Assembly: GCF_034140825.1 (NCBI RefSeq)
Contig: NC_089044.1
Location: 22,932,001-22,996,000, forward strand
From: Oryza sativa Japonica Group
Taxonomy: Eukaryota > Streptophyta > Magnoliopsida > Poales > Poaceae
Direction of reading: 5' to 3'
Length of the DNA stretch: 64,000 nucleotides
A program made the translations under genes and the position numbers. Below, one piece after another: positions 39,562 to 50,154 of the stretch. Each line of letters opens with the position of its first letter. Within the stretch, counting starts at the first letter, position 1. Under the pieces are notes generated by a model. It was not told the origin of the DNA. It saw only the letters and a program-made list of their open reading frames with translations, and made no database searches.

Positions 39562-41116
39562 TCATAATCTAGAAAACAGAAACAAAAATATGTTTGCATA
39601 GACGGAAAACAACTCGCAAGGCAAAACATCACTGCAAAGAAAACAAACAACTTCATAAGAGATATGGATGATTGTAAGGGAAGTGCATACTTTCTCTTTC
39701 TACCACCCTGTCCACCCATGACATTTCTCATGTCGTTCTTTGGGATATTGGTGCCAGGGGTTCCTGCAAACTGCATAGGAGACATTGCAGATGCACCAGC
39801 TGCTGACATAGGTGGCAAAGATGATGATGGTGCAGCAACAGGTGGAACCACGGTCGACGGCACTGGTGCTGCTGGGGGCACTGTTGCTGGTGCAGGTGCA
39901 GGTGCAGGTGCCGGAGTTGGTTCAGGAGGAGGGCGGGGTAAGATGTGCTTCAACCTATTGTTCCTATAGTTTTTCCAGAAGAAATATTGCTGCCTATGAG
40001 CAACTTCCTGCGAATAATTTGATGGAAGGAATTAGTTTGTGCTACTGATGCTAATAAAGCACAACAGACAAAACAGAATTACGAATATGCAGTACAATAT
40101 GAACAAATGATATGCTTCCAATTTGTTCAGTTGCCCCCTAACTAATTCATAAACAAATAAAGGTGCCCATTCATAAGTCTGTAAGAACAACAATAATAAA
40201 GTTTTAGCTCATCCCCATTCACTAACAATCTACAGTCAAAGTAATACATTCCAAATACACTTAATAAAGGGGAAATCTGAAAGGATGTTATAGGCGGTAC
40301 TATAAAAGGTTGAAATGGCACATGTGTACTAGGAAAAAGGGTTTCAAAGGGTCACCTTGCTTGCTGGATGGGCCATTGCATTCCGGAAATTCGCATTTTG
40401 GAGGAGCTCAAGAAAGAAAAGGCAGTGCGGATACCTACACAAACAACAACCAGTGTGACCAAGCTATTTTGTCACAGCAAGCACCTACTAGCAAACAGAT
40501 CTAAATTATACGGCCACTCACATTATGTATTTGATGTACTCCGGACGCTGCCAGTATTTGAGATACTTGAGATACCCGATAAATGCCTCATCCTCAAAGT
40601 ACCTATTCTGTGCTAGATCTGTTTCAACATAAGAAATATTAGCCAAATGCCATTTTACATACAGTATTAATTTCAGTACTCATTTAACAAGTTTGATTCC
40701 ATTAAAAATAGCAGAAGCATTGAGAGTAATTGGGCATAAGCAAAACATAATCCAGACATCCATACCTTCCTACTGATCAACATACACTTCAATTATGCAT
40801 CCAATCTACGGTACCAGACTACCAGCAAACTAATTACTCTAGGCAGTGTATCACGCTTGCTGACCAACACAATCAAATTGCTGTTTATTTTTCCTTAACT
40901 AATACCATCAAGTCAAAGATTAAACACTAATTTGTTCAATAAACCTAATGAAAAGATCCGCGGTAAAACCCCAAGCCAAGTGAAACGAGAACGAGGATAC
41001 AGTACAGTACAGTGGATGTAGGTAGGGTTTGCGAGGCACTGGATGAACTCGAGCTCCAACAAGAACCGCTGCCTCGCGTCGTTGGGGTCAGGCGCCGGCA
41101 TTGCCTCCGGCTCCAT
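39562..41116 (-). CDS. MED31: Mediator complex subunit 31 (SOH1) (5 coding exons, 201 aa)
   Basis: The minus-strand coding exons are 41011-41116, 40522-40618, 40356-40434, 39691-40007 and about 39562-39568. MED31 is a middle-module subunit of Mediator, bridging transcription factors and RNA polymerase II. The SOH1 domain is complete: RQRFLLELEFIQCLANPTYIHY, LAQNRYFEDEAFIGYLKYLKYW, RPEYIKYIMYPHCLFFLELL, RNAMAHPASKEVAHRQQYFFWKNYRNNR. A plant-type Pro/Ala-rich tail with six APA units follows, ending GGQGGRKRK. The start MEPEAMPAPDP gives the shortest leader. An upstream non-coding exon with a 124-bp intron (41131-41254) is inferred from GAG|GTATTC and TTGCAG|GTGC. The final seven-base coding exon (K-L-stop) is the least certain part; another acceptor near 39508 would give a different tail. 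Confidence 0.92.
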
Positions 41117-41138
41117 CACGCAGCAAGCACCTGCAAGT

Positions 41139-41141
<3 letters not shown>

Positions 41142-41188
<47 letters not shown>
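41142..41188. repeat. (GA)n microsatellite in the MED31 5' UTR intron
   Basis: About 23 GA units lie inside the inferred 124-bp leader intron of MED31, within 30 bp of its coding start. A (CT)n/C-run tract at 41330-41356 lies in the upstream leader or promoter. On the gene strand these are CT and GA tracts respectively, resembling binding sites of plant GAGA-binding (BBR/BPC) factors. Confidence 0.8.
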
Positions 41189-41189
<1 letters not shown>

Positions 41190-41544
41190 AGCACGACTGC
41201 TCCGGCTGGATCCCCGATCTACTCCGGCTCAGCATAGCAAGGGGGGAGGAATACCTCGAAGGCCCTGGATGCGCGCGGCACTCGGACGGGAAGGGGAAGC
41301 CCCGCCGCTGCTCGCGCTGAGAGCCGCCCTTCTCTCTCTCTCTCTCCCCCCCCCCCTTGGACGAACCCTAGAGCGAGGCAGCAGCAGAGAGGGCCGCGGC
41401 GGCGGGCGGCGCGGCGGCGGCGGCGGCGTACTCGGCGTTCCCCTTTGCACTGGCGCTCAGGCGGCGAGGGCAAAAGTGAGGACCGATTAGATCAGGGACA
41501 AAATCGTCCATGAAAACAAACTAAGAGCAAAGATAATAAAAATG

Positions 41545-41896
41545 GAGTAAATTTCACGATACTACATAATACTTTGATAATAAAACTACATATTTAATAA
41601 TGTGTTTCATAAAACTATAGATTTAGTGTCAAATTTATCATGGAACTAATGTATTATATCATATAACTATAGATTTAACAACTATTTTATCATAAAGCTA
41701 CATATTTACAACTTTAAATAAATAATAGTGATACGATCTAAACTCTAGAACATGTAGTTCTTTGATAACTTCATCACTAAATTTGAAGTTTTGTGATATG
41801 GTGCATTAAATCTGTAGTTTTTGTGAAAAGTTTGACGCTAAATCTGTAGTTTTATGATACTTTGATCCAAGTGTCTACAATTTTGTGAAACTTACT
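41545..41896. mobile_element. Mutator-like (MULE) MITE with perfect 9-bp target duplication
   Basis: The ends GAGTAAATTTCAC and GTGAAACTTACT are inverted repeats. The similarity extends about 45 bp inward (TACTTTGAT, AAAACTAC). ATAAAAATG is present exactly on both sides (41536-41544, 41897-41905). The 9-bp duplication and long terminal repeats are diagnostic for the Mutator superfamily. The 352-bp interior repeats ACTATAGATTTA-like motifs and has no coding capacity. It lies upstream of MED31, about 430 bp from its coding start. Confidence 0.85.
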
Positions 41897-44607
41897 ATAA
41901 AAATGAGAAAATAAGGAGAGAATGGCACTAACCGGAATCATTCGTACCGCGGGACATTTAATTTATTGCTACTTTAAGATGTGGCAATTAATTATTTGCC
42001 ACTCGCTATCTATAACATGTCAGCCCTCATGTGTCTATGACATGTGGATCTAGTGATAAATAATTTAGCACCACTCGTAAGAGTGGCAAATAGTTAATTA
42101 TTCTCTGAATTAATAGATGTGAAATGTTGTAAGACGTTAGTGTTACATACTAGTAATTTCTTCGCATGAGAAGGGGACACGATGAGGATGAGAGAAATAC
42201 ACAATGCTTCAGCAAATACATGTTTTTTGAAAGTTAAAGTTTTTCCCTCGCTATTATTTTCCAACCTTCCATTGCACACAATTTGATAGTAGAATCTCAT
42301 ATTGAGGAAAGATGCTTGGTTGATTTAGATCACATAGGCTTATCTCCAACTATAAGGGCCCCTTTAAATCGTAGGAATGAAAAAACAGAGGAATAGGAAA
42401 AACACAGGATTCTGACAGGAATACAATTATAAAACAGAGGATTGCAAAACACAGGAAAAACACAAGAATGATCGTTTGATTGGACCACAGGAAAAACGCA
42501 GGAATCAGATGAGAGAGATAGACTCAGAGGAAATGTTCCAAGAGGTTAGACCTCTTGCTAACTTTCCTTCAAAATGTGCATAGGATTACCCATCCCATAG
42601 GAATTTTAAAGGATTTGATAGGATTCAATCATTTGTTTCAAAGGCCTTCATAGGATTTTTTTTTTCATAGAATTAAAATCCTCCAAAATTCCTACATTTT
42701 TCCTACAAATCAAAGGGGCCCTAAAAAAAGAAGGAAAACCTAGTGCGTAAAAACGGATGTTAAGTTCATCCTTATGTAAACTTATGGGACGAGAAAAAAA
42801 AATATAATGCGGTTACACTGTATGAGCTGCAAAATTGTATGATGGTCTTGACACTCAAAACGATACAACCGAACAACAGCTCTATCCAACGCAGCTCCGA
42901 AGATCCAATTACTAAACCCAATGATATCTCATGTGGAAAACAGGTTTAGGTAAGACAGGCTTGGTGATATGAGGCAGACCTCAAGCTACATACTATATAC
43001 TAGATAACTAAACACATTTCTTTACTTATGTATAAAATTTATAGAACAAGTCCTTGTATGTTTCTGAGAAAATAATTATAACCCTTTATGTTATACCAAT
43101 GTATTATTGGTGTATTAAATAACATGATACATATTGATGAAATATGAGATATTCCTTGTATTTTATCTTAGGGACATGTTATTTATGGAACTTGATAGAC
43201 ATAGCTCACGTTGTCGTGACAAACACCTACTAAAATACACACAGTAGTGTGATGAATGATAACCCCTTTGAAACGATTCAAGAATATGCTCTGCTAGTTT
43301 ACTGTTGTTAGGATCACCTCCATTCGTTTTGATCAAAGGGACTGTTTGGTAGAGCCTTTTAGATCCAAATCCAATAAAGTTGAAGTTCTATCAAATGATT
43401 GAGATCCATGCAAAAATGGAGCAGAGTGGGTTGGATAACTCTTACAAGTCTTACAAGTTGTACTTGTGGTTTAGAAGTTCTTTAAGGAAATTAACATTGA
43501 TATATATTGGTTGTAAATTTGAAACACATATTCATGTCTTATAATCGTACATCAAAATAAACGTAAGTAATAATCATATTTATCCTCTCATCTCTTTCAT
43601 GATTTCTGAAGATGATAGTAGCTTGTAAGTATTGGAGTTGGATCCCCAAAAAAAAAAAGTATTGGAGTTGGATCATGAATTAAGGATTTAGGACAATTAC
43701 ATATTTACAAACACATGCTAGGATTTAAGAGGTTGCTTGGCAAATGGGTTAGGAAAATAATCTCACCTACCAAAAAAAATATATTTTTAAATCCTAGCCA
43801 TCCATTATTCCTTCCTCATTGTTTTCCTAACCCTTTATCCATTTTGCTATCCCAACAGTATCCCGCTTATCTCATTATTATCCCATCACACCCTACGACT
43901 GTCAACGCTTCCAAATGGGCCCTAGCTGCACGGCGAAACCAAACGCAGCCACGCCGGCACGGCACGCGCGTGGGCGTGGTGGCCGTAGGCCGTAGCCGCC
44001 GCGCCGCGCGAATAAATTAGCAGGCGAGATCGGCCGCCATCGCAGATTCACGGGTCGAGACGGGGCACAGACCAGACGGCGCGGCTCCTCCCCATTCGAA
44101 AAAGCCACGGGCGCATCGCACCGCACCGCATCCGCGCGGCGGAAACGGAAAGCACTAGCCGAGAGGGACGTCCACCCACCCACCAGGCCACCACCCCCCC
44201 ACCCCCGATCCGACACGGCACACGCCCACGCCCACGCCCACGCCCCCACGCCCACGCCGCGCGCCGCTCCATCTCTCGCCTCGCCCCCACGATGCCGCGG
44301 CGCCGTGCCGTGCCACCACTCCCTCGCTGGGCCGCCCCACCCACCACCACCACCACCGCGCCGCCACGCGACAAACCCCGCGGAGGCAGAGGCAGAGAGA
44401 GCCAGCCACCGCGCGCGCCGCACGCCCACCACCACCACCCACGCGGACGCGGCCGCCGCGGTTCATTCCCCTCCCCCCCCCCCCCATCCCGTCATTTCAC
44501 CTCCCCGGCCCACGCCCGCCGCGCGGCCCACCTCCGCCTTTATGACCGATTCCCCATCCCCTCCTCTCTCCTCCACCACCAAACCCTAGCTCCCACCGCC
44601 GCCGACG
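41897..44607. other. Intergenic region upstream of the trihelix gene
   Basis: It contains MITE copy 2 (42356-42721) and otherwise AT-rich DNA to about 43900. The last 700 bases become strongly GC-rich with (CCCACG)n near 44220-44265, CCACCACCA tracts near 44340-44450 and a C-run near 44466. This part is probably the promoter and 5' leader of the trihelix gene. Open frames in it have no family match and are composition artefacts. Confidence 0.55.
42356..42721. mobile_element. MITE of the GGGCCCCTTTGAWTC family, copy 2
   Basis: GGGCCCCTTTAAATCG and AAATCAAAGGGGCCC are inverted repeats flanked by TAA (42353-42355, 42722-42724). The internal blocks AGGAATGAAAAAACAGAGGA, AGGATTCTGACAGGAAT and GATCGTTTGATTGGACCA match copies 1 and 3. 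Confidence 0.85.
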
Positions 44608-45618
44608 ATGTCGTCCTCCTCCTCCCCGCCGCCCAACCCGGACGCGCTCTCCTCCCCGGACCTCCCCCCGCTGGCCGCCCCCGCGGCGGCGGCCGCGGCA
44701 GCCGCCGCCGCGGTGTCATCTGGTGGCGCGGGGGGCTCCGGGCGGAGGCTGCCCCCGCCGTGCTGGACGCACGAGGAGACGCTGGCGCTCATCGAGGCCT
44801 ACCGCGATAGGTGGGAGGGGCTCCGCAAGGGGAACCTCAGAGCCTCCGACTGGGACGACGTCGCCGGCGCCGTCACCGCCCGCTGCGGGAGGTTCCCCAC
44901 GGCGACGCACAAGTCCGGCGTCCAGTGCCGCCACAAGATCGAGAAGCTCCGGAAGCGGTACCGCGCCGAGAGGGCGCGCGCCGCCGGCCGCTCCAAGGGC
45001 CCCAAGTGGCCCTTCTTCCCGCTCCTCCACGACCTCGCCGGCGGCGGGGCGCCCGACCCTAGCCCCAACCCCATCATCAAGATCAAATCCAAGGGCCCCG
45101 CCGCCGCGGCCGCCTCCCCCTCACCGGCGTCCCCTTCTCCCGTCTCCTCCCCTTCCTCCGAGGAGGATGAGGAGGAGGAGGCGGCGGCGGACGCGGGGCG
45201 GAGCAGGAGCCTTCACGGCCTCATCTCCAACGGCGGGAGCGGGAGCGGCCTGCGCTTCACCATCCCCAAGGCCTCCCGCTCCAAGCCTGTGGCGCAGCGA
45301 GAACAACCCACCGCCATCAAGGTGGAGAAGAGCGAGGAGGACGCCGAGGCGGAGGCCATGGCCGAGGTGGCCTCGGCGCTGCGCGCCGTCGGCGACAAGT
45401 TCCTCCGCATGGAGGAGCGGAGGCTGGAGATCTCTCTCCAGATAGAGAAGGAGCGGATGGAGTCTGAGATGAAGCGCACCCAGACGCTGCTCGACGCCCA
45501 GCAGCTGTTCGTCGAGGCCTTCCTCGGCAAGCAGCAGCACCACCACCACCACCACAAGAAGGCCAAGGTGATCTCCGCCGCCGCTGCCGCAGCAACAGCC
45601 GCCATGGATGAGGATTGA
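44608..45618 (+). CDS. Trihelix transcription factor, SIP1/ASIL-like, intronless (336 aa)
   Basis: A single open frame starts MSSSSSPPP. Trihelix proteins bind GT-type promoter elements through a Myb-related three-helix fold. The DNA-binding region is at residues about 50-125: CWTHEETLALIEAYRDRW, LRASDWDDVAGAV, SGVQCRHKIEKLRKRYRAER, with the spaced Trp residues of the family and a following WPFFPLLHDL fourth helix. A serine/acidic linker follows. A long amphipathic coiled coil at about 248-312 (MAEVASALRAVGDKFLRMEE onward) is typical of the SIP1 clade. A six-histidine run and basic KKAKV, a possible nuclear signal, come next. The first 45 residues carry an alanine tract. AAACCCTAGC lies just upstream. 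Subclade and targets are not known from sequence. Confidence 0.9.
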   Translation: MSSSSSPPPNPDALSSPDLPPLAAPAAAAAAAAAAVSSGGAGGSGRRLPPPCWTHEETLALIEAYRDRWEGLRKGNLRASDWDDVAGAVTARCGRFPTATHKSGVQCRHKIEKLRKRYRAERARAAGRSKGPKWPFFPLLHDLAGGGAPDPSPNPIIKIKSKGPAAAAASPSPASPSPVSSPSSEEDEEEEAAADAGRSRSLHGLISNGGSGSGLRFTIPKASRSKPVAQREQPTAIKVEKSEEDAEAEAMAEVASALRAVGDKFLRMEERRLEISLQIEKERMESEMKRTQTLLDAQQLFVEAFLGKQQHHHHHHKKAKVISAAAAAATAAMDED

Positions 45619-46159
45619 TCTACTCCATGTTGTTGGTATGGCCTACTATGTGTTTAGTAATGTTTACTTCTCATTGTTAACTGCTGGTGTTGACTTGTGA
45701 TAATTCTACTAGCTGTTGTTTGTGTTTGGGAGGGTGATTAAAGTAGTCAGGTGTAGGATATGGAGTGGGGGAGTGAGGAGGAGGATTAGGAGTGAGTGCT
45801 CAGTTAAGCTGCCTGTAATCAGTTCAGTGATCTTGTGCTTGAGTTGCTGCTGCTGAAGCTGCCTTGTCCAAATACTTCTGTAGTAGCATATTATTGTCAG
45901 GTTTTTACTCAATCAGTGTCCTGTGTCATGTTCTATGTTTTGATGATCCTAAGCCTTGGAGTATGTGACAGTAACTTGAAGAAGCCTTGCACTGTAGTAA
46001 CATGTTTTTCTCCATGAATCAAATTAATGGCTGGTTTAAGGGTACTATGATAGCTTATCAGTTGTCATGGACATCTGGACAGCTGAAAACAACACTCTGG
46101 ATGCATCAAAGAGGGTATAGCGAAATGTGCCGGTTTCTTCGCGCTTCTTGCTCTTTTGC

Positions 46160-47052
46160 ACTCAGAACAAGACTGAAGAGTATCCTGCACTTAAGCTTCT
46201 AATTTATTCTTTTGTTAGTCAAGTCTTCTTGAAAACAAAAAGGAACTTCGACTAGCCTTCTGTCAAAGTTAAATACAAAACGAAGCAGAAGAGAGTGCTG
46301 ACATCGGTCCTATTATTTTAATTGTTCAAATGAAATAAAGAATGACAACAATCTAGTAGGACTATGTTTCATTAAGCCAACGAAATTCTGAGGTAAGGCA
46401 ATGTTTCATTAAGCTGTTTTATTTATATGCTTTCCAACTAATAAATGGTGTCCTTTTGTGCGAAATCAAATAAATCTGTTTTTCAAGTTTAATATGTATG
46501 TTTTGGGACCGAAGTAATGAGCCTGATCGGCACACAAATGCCCGCATTCAGCATGGGGTCATAGTGCGTGTGGTAATGACAGATCTGCAAGTGAATTCCT
46601 CAGTTCGCACTGCAAATGTACTCAGACACTAATGGTCAGTTCACCAAACCATATGAGCAGAGCAATCGTAGTAAAGGCCAAAAACGGAGTCCTCACTAGT
46701 GAAACTCAATGCTTGCTCGTACCTATGGAAAATGAAGGCACTCATGAGATGTCCAGAATTCAGCCGTTGTAATGATGGGGCACCGTCTGGTTTTCATATA
46801 TTATAAAGGATGATTGTCAATATATTTTTACTGGAAACTGGATTATCCCTAGATACAATTTGCCATGTCACCATGATTATACAAAGGGTCTGATGTAGAC
46901 AAACCATCTGTGTTGAATCAGGACCAGACAAAAGAGCGCGCACGTCCTGTCAGTAGTTTGGAAAATAAACATTCCAGTTCTTAAGAAAAAACCACTAACA
47001 AAGTGCAAATTTTTTCGCTGAAAACTAATTGCAAAAGGTCTAGCACTTGATA
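46160..47052 (-). pseudogene. Partial, decayed copy of the neighbouring DAHP synthase gene
   Basis: This stretch aligns piecewise and in the same orientation with 49890-51930 of the intact DAHP synthase gene. Matches include 3' flank (CAGAACAAG, TTATTCTTTTG-TAGTCAAGTC, GAAGCAGAAGAGAGT), exon 5 (GCATTCAGC-TGGGGTC, AGTGCGTG-GGTA, CTCGCACTGCA), exon 3 (ATGAGCAGAGCAATCGTAGT, GAAGGCACTCATGAGATGTC) and intron 2 (TTTGCCA-GTCACCATGATTAT, TGTCTAGCACTTGA). Intron sequence is retained, so this was DNA duplication, not retroposition. Relative to the parent it lacks most of exon 5, everything from about 50507 to 51469 including exon 4, and exons 1-2. That large deletion joins at a shared CAT. No coding potential remains. 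The RPL27 gene lies between pseudogene and parent. Confidence 0.85.
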
Positions 47053-47670
47053 ATAGACGCAGACTTGCAACGTATCAACGTATAATTGTTCAAACTTGCA
47101 TATTAGATATACATGCGGCACTCCAATGAGGCTCCAAAATCAGCTTCAAATTTAAGGTTGAAAATTCAAATTTTGGCCGATAAGTATAAGCATAAAAAAA
47201 AAAAAAAGATGCCAGAGGCCTTTTATTATTCATACATTGATCATGTGGTCAGTTTGGTTGTCTCAGAAGTAAGAATACATGGACCTGTGGAGAGATGTGT
47301 TACGAATTTATGATCCATTTTTCTTCAAGAAACCTTGATATAAGATCGTCCCAGGTGTGGAACAAATAGAAATGAGCATTACAAAAATGATAAAGCAATC
47401 ACACAGTGCACAACCTTCATCGAGTTAACTCATTCCCGCTGTGGCACAACGAACATTCTGCAAAACAATATCTCGAAAGACAGCTTGACACACAACTCAC
47501 AAATCACAGCGCAAACAGAACATGTAGAGTAAACCAGAATAACAGAACAGCATCCAGCCTTGTAAACAAATAAACAGAAAGAAAAACAAGGAATGAAGTC
47601 CAGCGCCAGCCAATCAACTTGCTACCTCTGAGCACAAGATTGGCATCAGTTCTATCAGGCCCCGAAGGCT

Positions 47671-47770
47671 TCTTTTGTGATGCAAGAAATCACATCTTCC
47701 ATGTTCTTTTGTGATGCAAGAAATCACATCTTCCATGTTCTTTTGTGATGCAAGAAATCGCATCCTACAT
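47671..47770. repeat. 34-bp tandem repeat, about 2.9 copies
   Basis: TCTTTTGTGATGCAAGAAAT followed by CRCATCYTCCATGT repeats at 47671, 47705 and 47739. The first two copies are identical and the third is diverged at its end. There are no unique spacers and no flanking genes. Confidence 0.9.
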
Positions 47771-47834
47771 AACATGATTGACTGCCAATATGATAATGTA
47801 GTAATGCGATGGGAAAAAATGATACGATGAGAAT

Positions 47835-47965
47835 TACTTCCTCCGTTTCACAATGTAAGTCATTCTAGCATTTCCCACATTCATATTAATGTTGTCTAGA
47901 TTCATTATCATCAATATGAATGTGAAAAATGCTAGAATGACTTACATTGTGAAACAGATGGAGTA
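47835..47965. mobile_element. Compact Stowaway-like MITE, near-perfect hairpin
   Basis: CTTCCTCCGTTTCACAATGT at the left and ACATTGTGAAACAGATGGAG at the right are inverted repeats bounded by TA. The arms continue inward (AAGTCATTCTAGCATTT, AAATGCTAGAATGACTT), so the 131-bp element is almost one long hairpin. Confidence 0.88.
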
Positions 47966-49047
47966 AAGTTTATCTGACAGTCTGACCACCCAGGGGTGCG
48001 ACTACTAATCGAGGCAGCTTTGTTCGAAATCAACCTATCATAAGCTCCTCTATGGCGTACAGTAAGTTTCAAGACATTTTCAAAATCAAGCAAGATGTGC
48101 CAAGGTAGTTGTTGCCAAATATCAAGCATTGCTCCAGCTTACACAACAAGCAGCAATGAGTATTTATAAATTTGGCCCCTCAAAAACTACACACCAGCCA
48201 AAAGCTACATAAACCATAAGATATTGGAATATCACCTAACTTCAAGTGTCTCGCCATCAAAGTCAAAACGGAGCTAAGGTCAATGACATATCCCATAACA
48301 TATCTCAATCTTCAAACTTATTTAAACCAGAATATTAGTGGTGCAAAAAAAATAGTAAGCAGCATTCCCACACTAGCTGAGCAAAATTTCCAGACCTACC
48401 AGTGAAGTGTATGTAAGCATGAGGCACTGAATTAGGACATCCTAATTATACTTATTTTTTGTGAGTAGAACACCATGTGGTACTATCTCAGATTTCTACA
48501 AGGATCATAGGGTAGGCAACCATTGGTTGGAACAACTAAAAGAATGAAAACATTACTTATGAATGTCCTATTGCATTCCTTTATTCAAATCCAACAATGT
48601 ATACACATAATCAGCTATCCGCCTGAACCTTAATACTAGAAGCATCACATAATCCATCCATCCAGACAGGCTCATCTTGCACACCTTGGCACCAACAAAG
48701 CAATGAGCCAATCACTAATAAAACACTAATCAGGGAATTTAGCGCAAGCAATCGACATCAAATTCAAACTATAACTAAGACAAGAAAATGAACCATAACC
48801 AGTGAAAAATTGACACAGAACGTCTCCCAATATGCTTCTTTAATAGATCCATACTACTAAACATCCACACCCACACAAGCAGGCAGTAGTACCATTACAT
48901 CAGGGTGATTGAGATTAATTTAGAAAATCCAAAACCATTCATTGGCTGCTACTCAGAAAGCGAAAAGCTTTAGAAAAAGAGAAAAAGGATGAGATGGCCG
49001 TGCACCAGTACCATCCCATCGCCGCCGCCGCCGCCGCAGGAGAGAGC

Positions 49048-49458
49048 TCAGAAGCGGAGCTTGGTGAAGAACCACCTGTTCTTGCCGGTCTTGAAGCGGT
49101 CCTCGAGGCGCGCCTTGGCGGACTTGCAGGCGGCGACCTTCTTGTCCCTGGTGGCGAGCGCGTCGGGCCCCGCGGCGACCTCCTTGAGGTCGACGTCGAG
49201 GGTGTAGCGGGTGGGCATGAGGTGGGTGAAGTTGACGAGCTTGAGGAAGCACTTGACGCGCGACTTCTTCGCCGTCTTCTTCGCCGAGTCCTTGCGGATC
49301 ACCTTCTTGGGGTACTTGGCGAGGCCGGCGACGAGGCAGTGGCCGTAGGGGCGGTCGCGGGTGCCCTCCTCGAACACCCGCACGATCACCGCCTTCCGCC
49401 CCGCGAACCTCCCCTGCAGCAGGATCACCGCCTTCCCGGGCTTGAGAAACTTCACCAT
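49048..49458 (-). CDS. RPL27: Cytosolic 60S ribosomal protein eL27 (136 aa)
   Basis: A single coding exon runs from [20 protein letters not shown] to [10 protein letters not shown], the full eukaryotic eL27 length. eL27 is a structural protein of the large ribosomal subunit. The N-terminal KOW-like segment ([20 protein letters not shown]) and the conserved [21 protein letters not shown] are present. The ATG at 49458 is the family start; the upstream in-frame extension is promoter sequence, not protein. A TATAAAAG and telo-box motifs lie upstream, as usual for ribosomal protein genes. It sits between the DAHP synthase gene and its decayed copy, in the same orientation. Confidence 0.96.
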   Translation of the reverse strand: MVKFLKPGKAVILLQGRFAGRKAVIVRVFEEGTRDRPYGHCLVAGLAKYPKKVIRKDSAKKTAKKSRVKCFLKLVNFTHLMPTRYTLDVDLKEVAAGPDALATRDKKVAACKSAKARLEDRFKTGKNRWFFTKLRF

Positions 49459-49535
49459 GGCTGATATCCTCTGCTGCGCCGCCGCCGGGGAAGATGGAGT
49501 TAGGGTTCGGGGAGAGGAGAGGCTTTTTTTAAGCT

Positions 49536-49543
49536 CTTTTATA
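49536..49543 (-). promoter_or_regulatory. TATA box of RPL27
   Basis: TATAAAAG on the minus strand lies about 80 bp upstream of the RPL27 start codon. Confidence 0.6.
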
Positions 49544-49562
49544 GTCGGGTTGCGGAGAGGAT

Positions 49563-49574
49563 GGTTTAGGGTTT
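49563..49574 (-). promoter_or_regulatory. Telo-box (AAACCCTAAACC) in the RPL27 promoter
   Basis: AAACCCTAAACC on the gene strand lies about 105 bp upstream of the start codon; a second AACCCTAA lies at about 49499-49506 in the leader. Telo-boxes combined with GGCCCA/GGGCC site-II-like motifs (seen near 49733-49802) are the standard promoter grammar of plant ribosomal protein genes. Confidence 0.6.
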
Positions 49575-50154
49575 GGGGTGGGGATAGAATGACGTGTTTA
49601 CCCCTAGGATGCGGTCCGTTAGATGCGAATCGGGCGGGTTTAATTGATGGGTAGTGGTGGTGGGGCCAATGTGTCAGTGGTAAGATAGGTGGGCGAGCGT
49701 AGGGGCAAAATGGGAAGAGTGGGAGCTGGGCTGAGATGGGCTTTGCGCTCGTGAGTGCCATGTAGGCCCAGTTATCAGACGGCCGGCACAGCATCTGGCC
49801 CACGTCGAGACTTAATGTACAGAGGATCACAGGAATTTTGCATGATGTTCAGAGATGTTTTTTTGTTTTCTGAATGTTCTTAGGTTTTTTAGACTTCAGA
49901 ACAAGGCTTAAGATAATGCATGCGGCACATACACCATTTAGCTCCTAATTATTCTTTTGATAGTCAAGTCGTCTTATTGAAGAAAAGAAACTTCGACAAA
50001 GTTAACTACTAGTGAAGAAATGAAGCAGAAGAGAGTACTGACGTCGCCACGCCGGCTCTATTTTTTTTATTATTCAAAGGGAAAAAAAAAGAATGAACTA
50101 CTCCAAGCTAGATACTATCTCTTCTTGTAGGGCCAAAATTCCGAGCTAGATATC

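Larger units (their letters stand above)
45619..49047. other. Intergenic region, trihelix to RPL27
   Basis: It contains the probable 3' untranslated region of the trihelix gene, the DAHP synthase pseudogene (46160-47052), the 34-bp repeat and the Stowaway-like hairpin. The remaining sequence (47970-48940) is AT-rich; its last part is probably the 3' untranslated region of RPL27. I see no other gene. Confidence 0.55.
49459..50154. other. RPL27 promoter and DAHP synthase 3' flank
   Basis: This 696-bp tandem spacer holds the RPL27 TATA and telo-boxes (49490-49580), GGCCCA-type motifs to about 49802, and from about 49850 the 3' flank of the DAHP synthase gene. The latter is the part duplicated in the pseudogene at 46160. 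Confidence 0.6.

Noticed and set aside
43339-43700. Possible MITE starting GGGACTGTTTGGTAGAGC
   Set aside because: I could not find a matching right terminus or target duplication, so no element is called.
44292-44810. Plus-strand open frame in the leader of the trihelix gene
   Set aside because: Pro/His/Arg-rich composition from CCACCACC repeats and no family match; the trihelix frame accounts for the coding signal from 44608.
47671-47770. CRISPR-like direct repeats
   Set aside because: The 34-bp units are directly abutting with no spacers, in plant nuclear DNA with no cas genes.
47932-48129. Minus-strand open frame of 65 codons
   Set aside because: It starts inside the Stowaway-like hairpin and has no family match.
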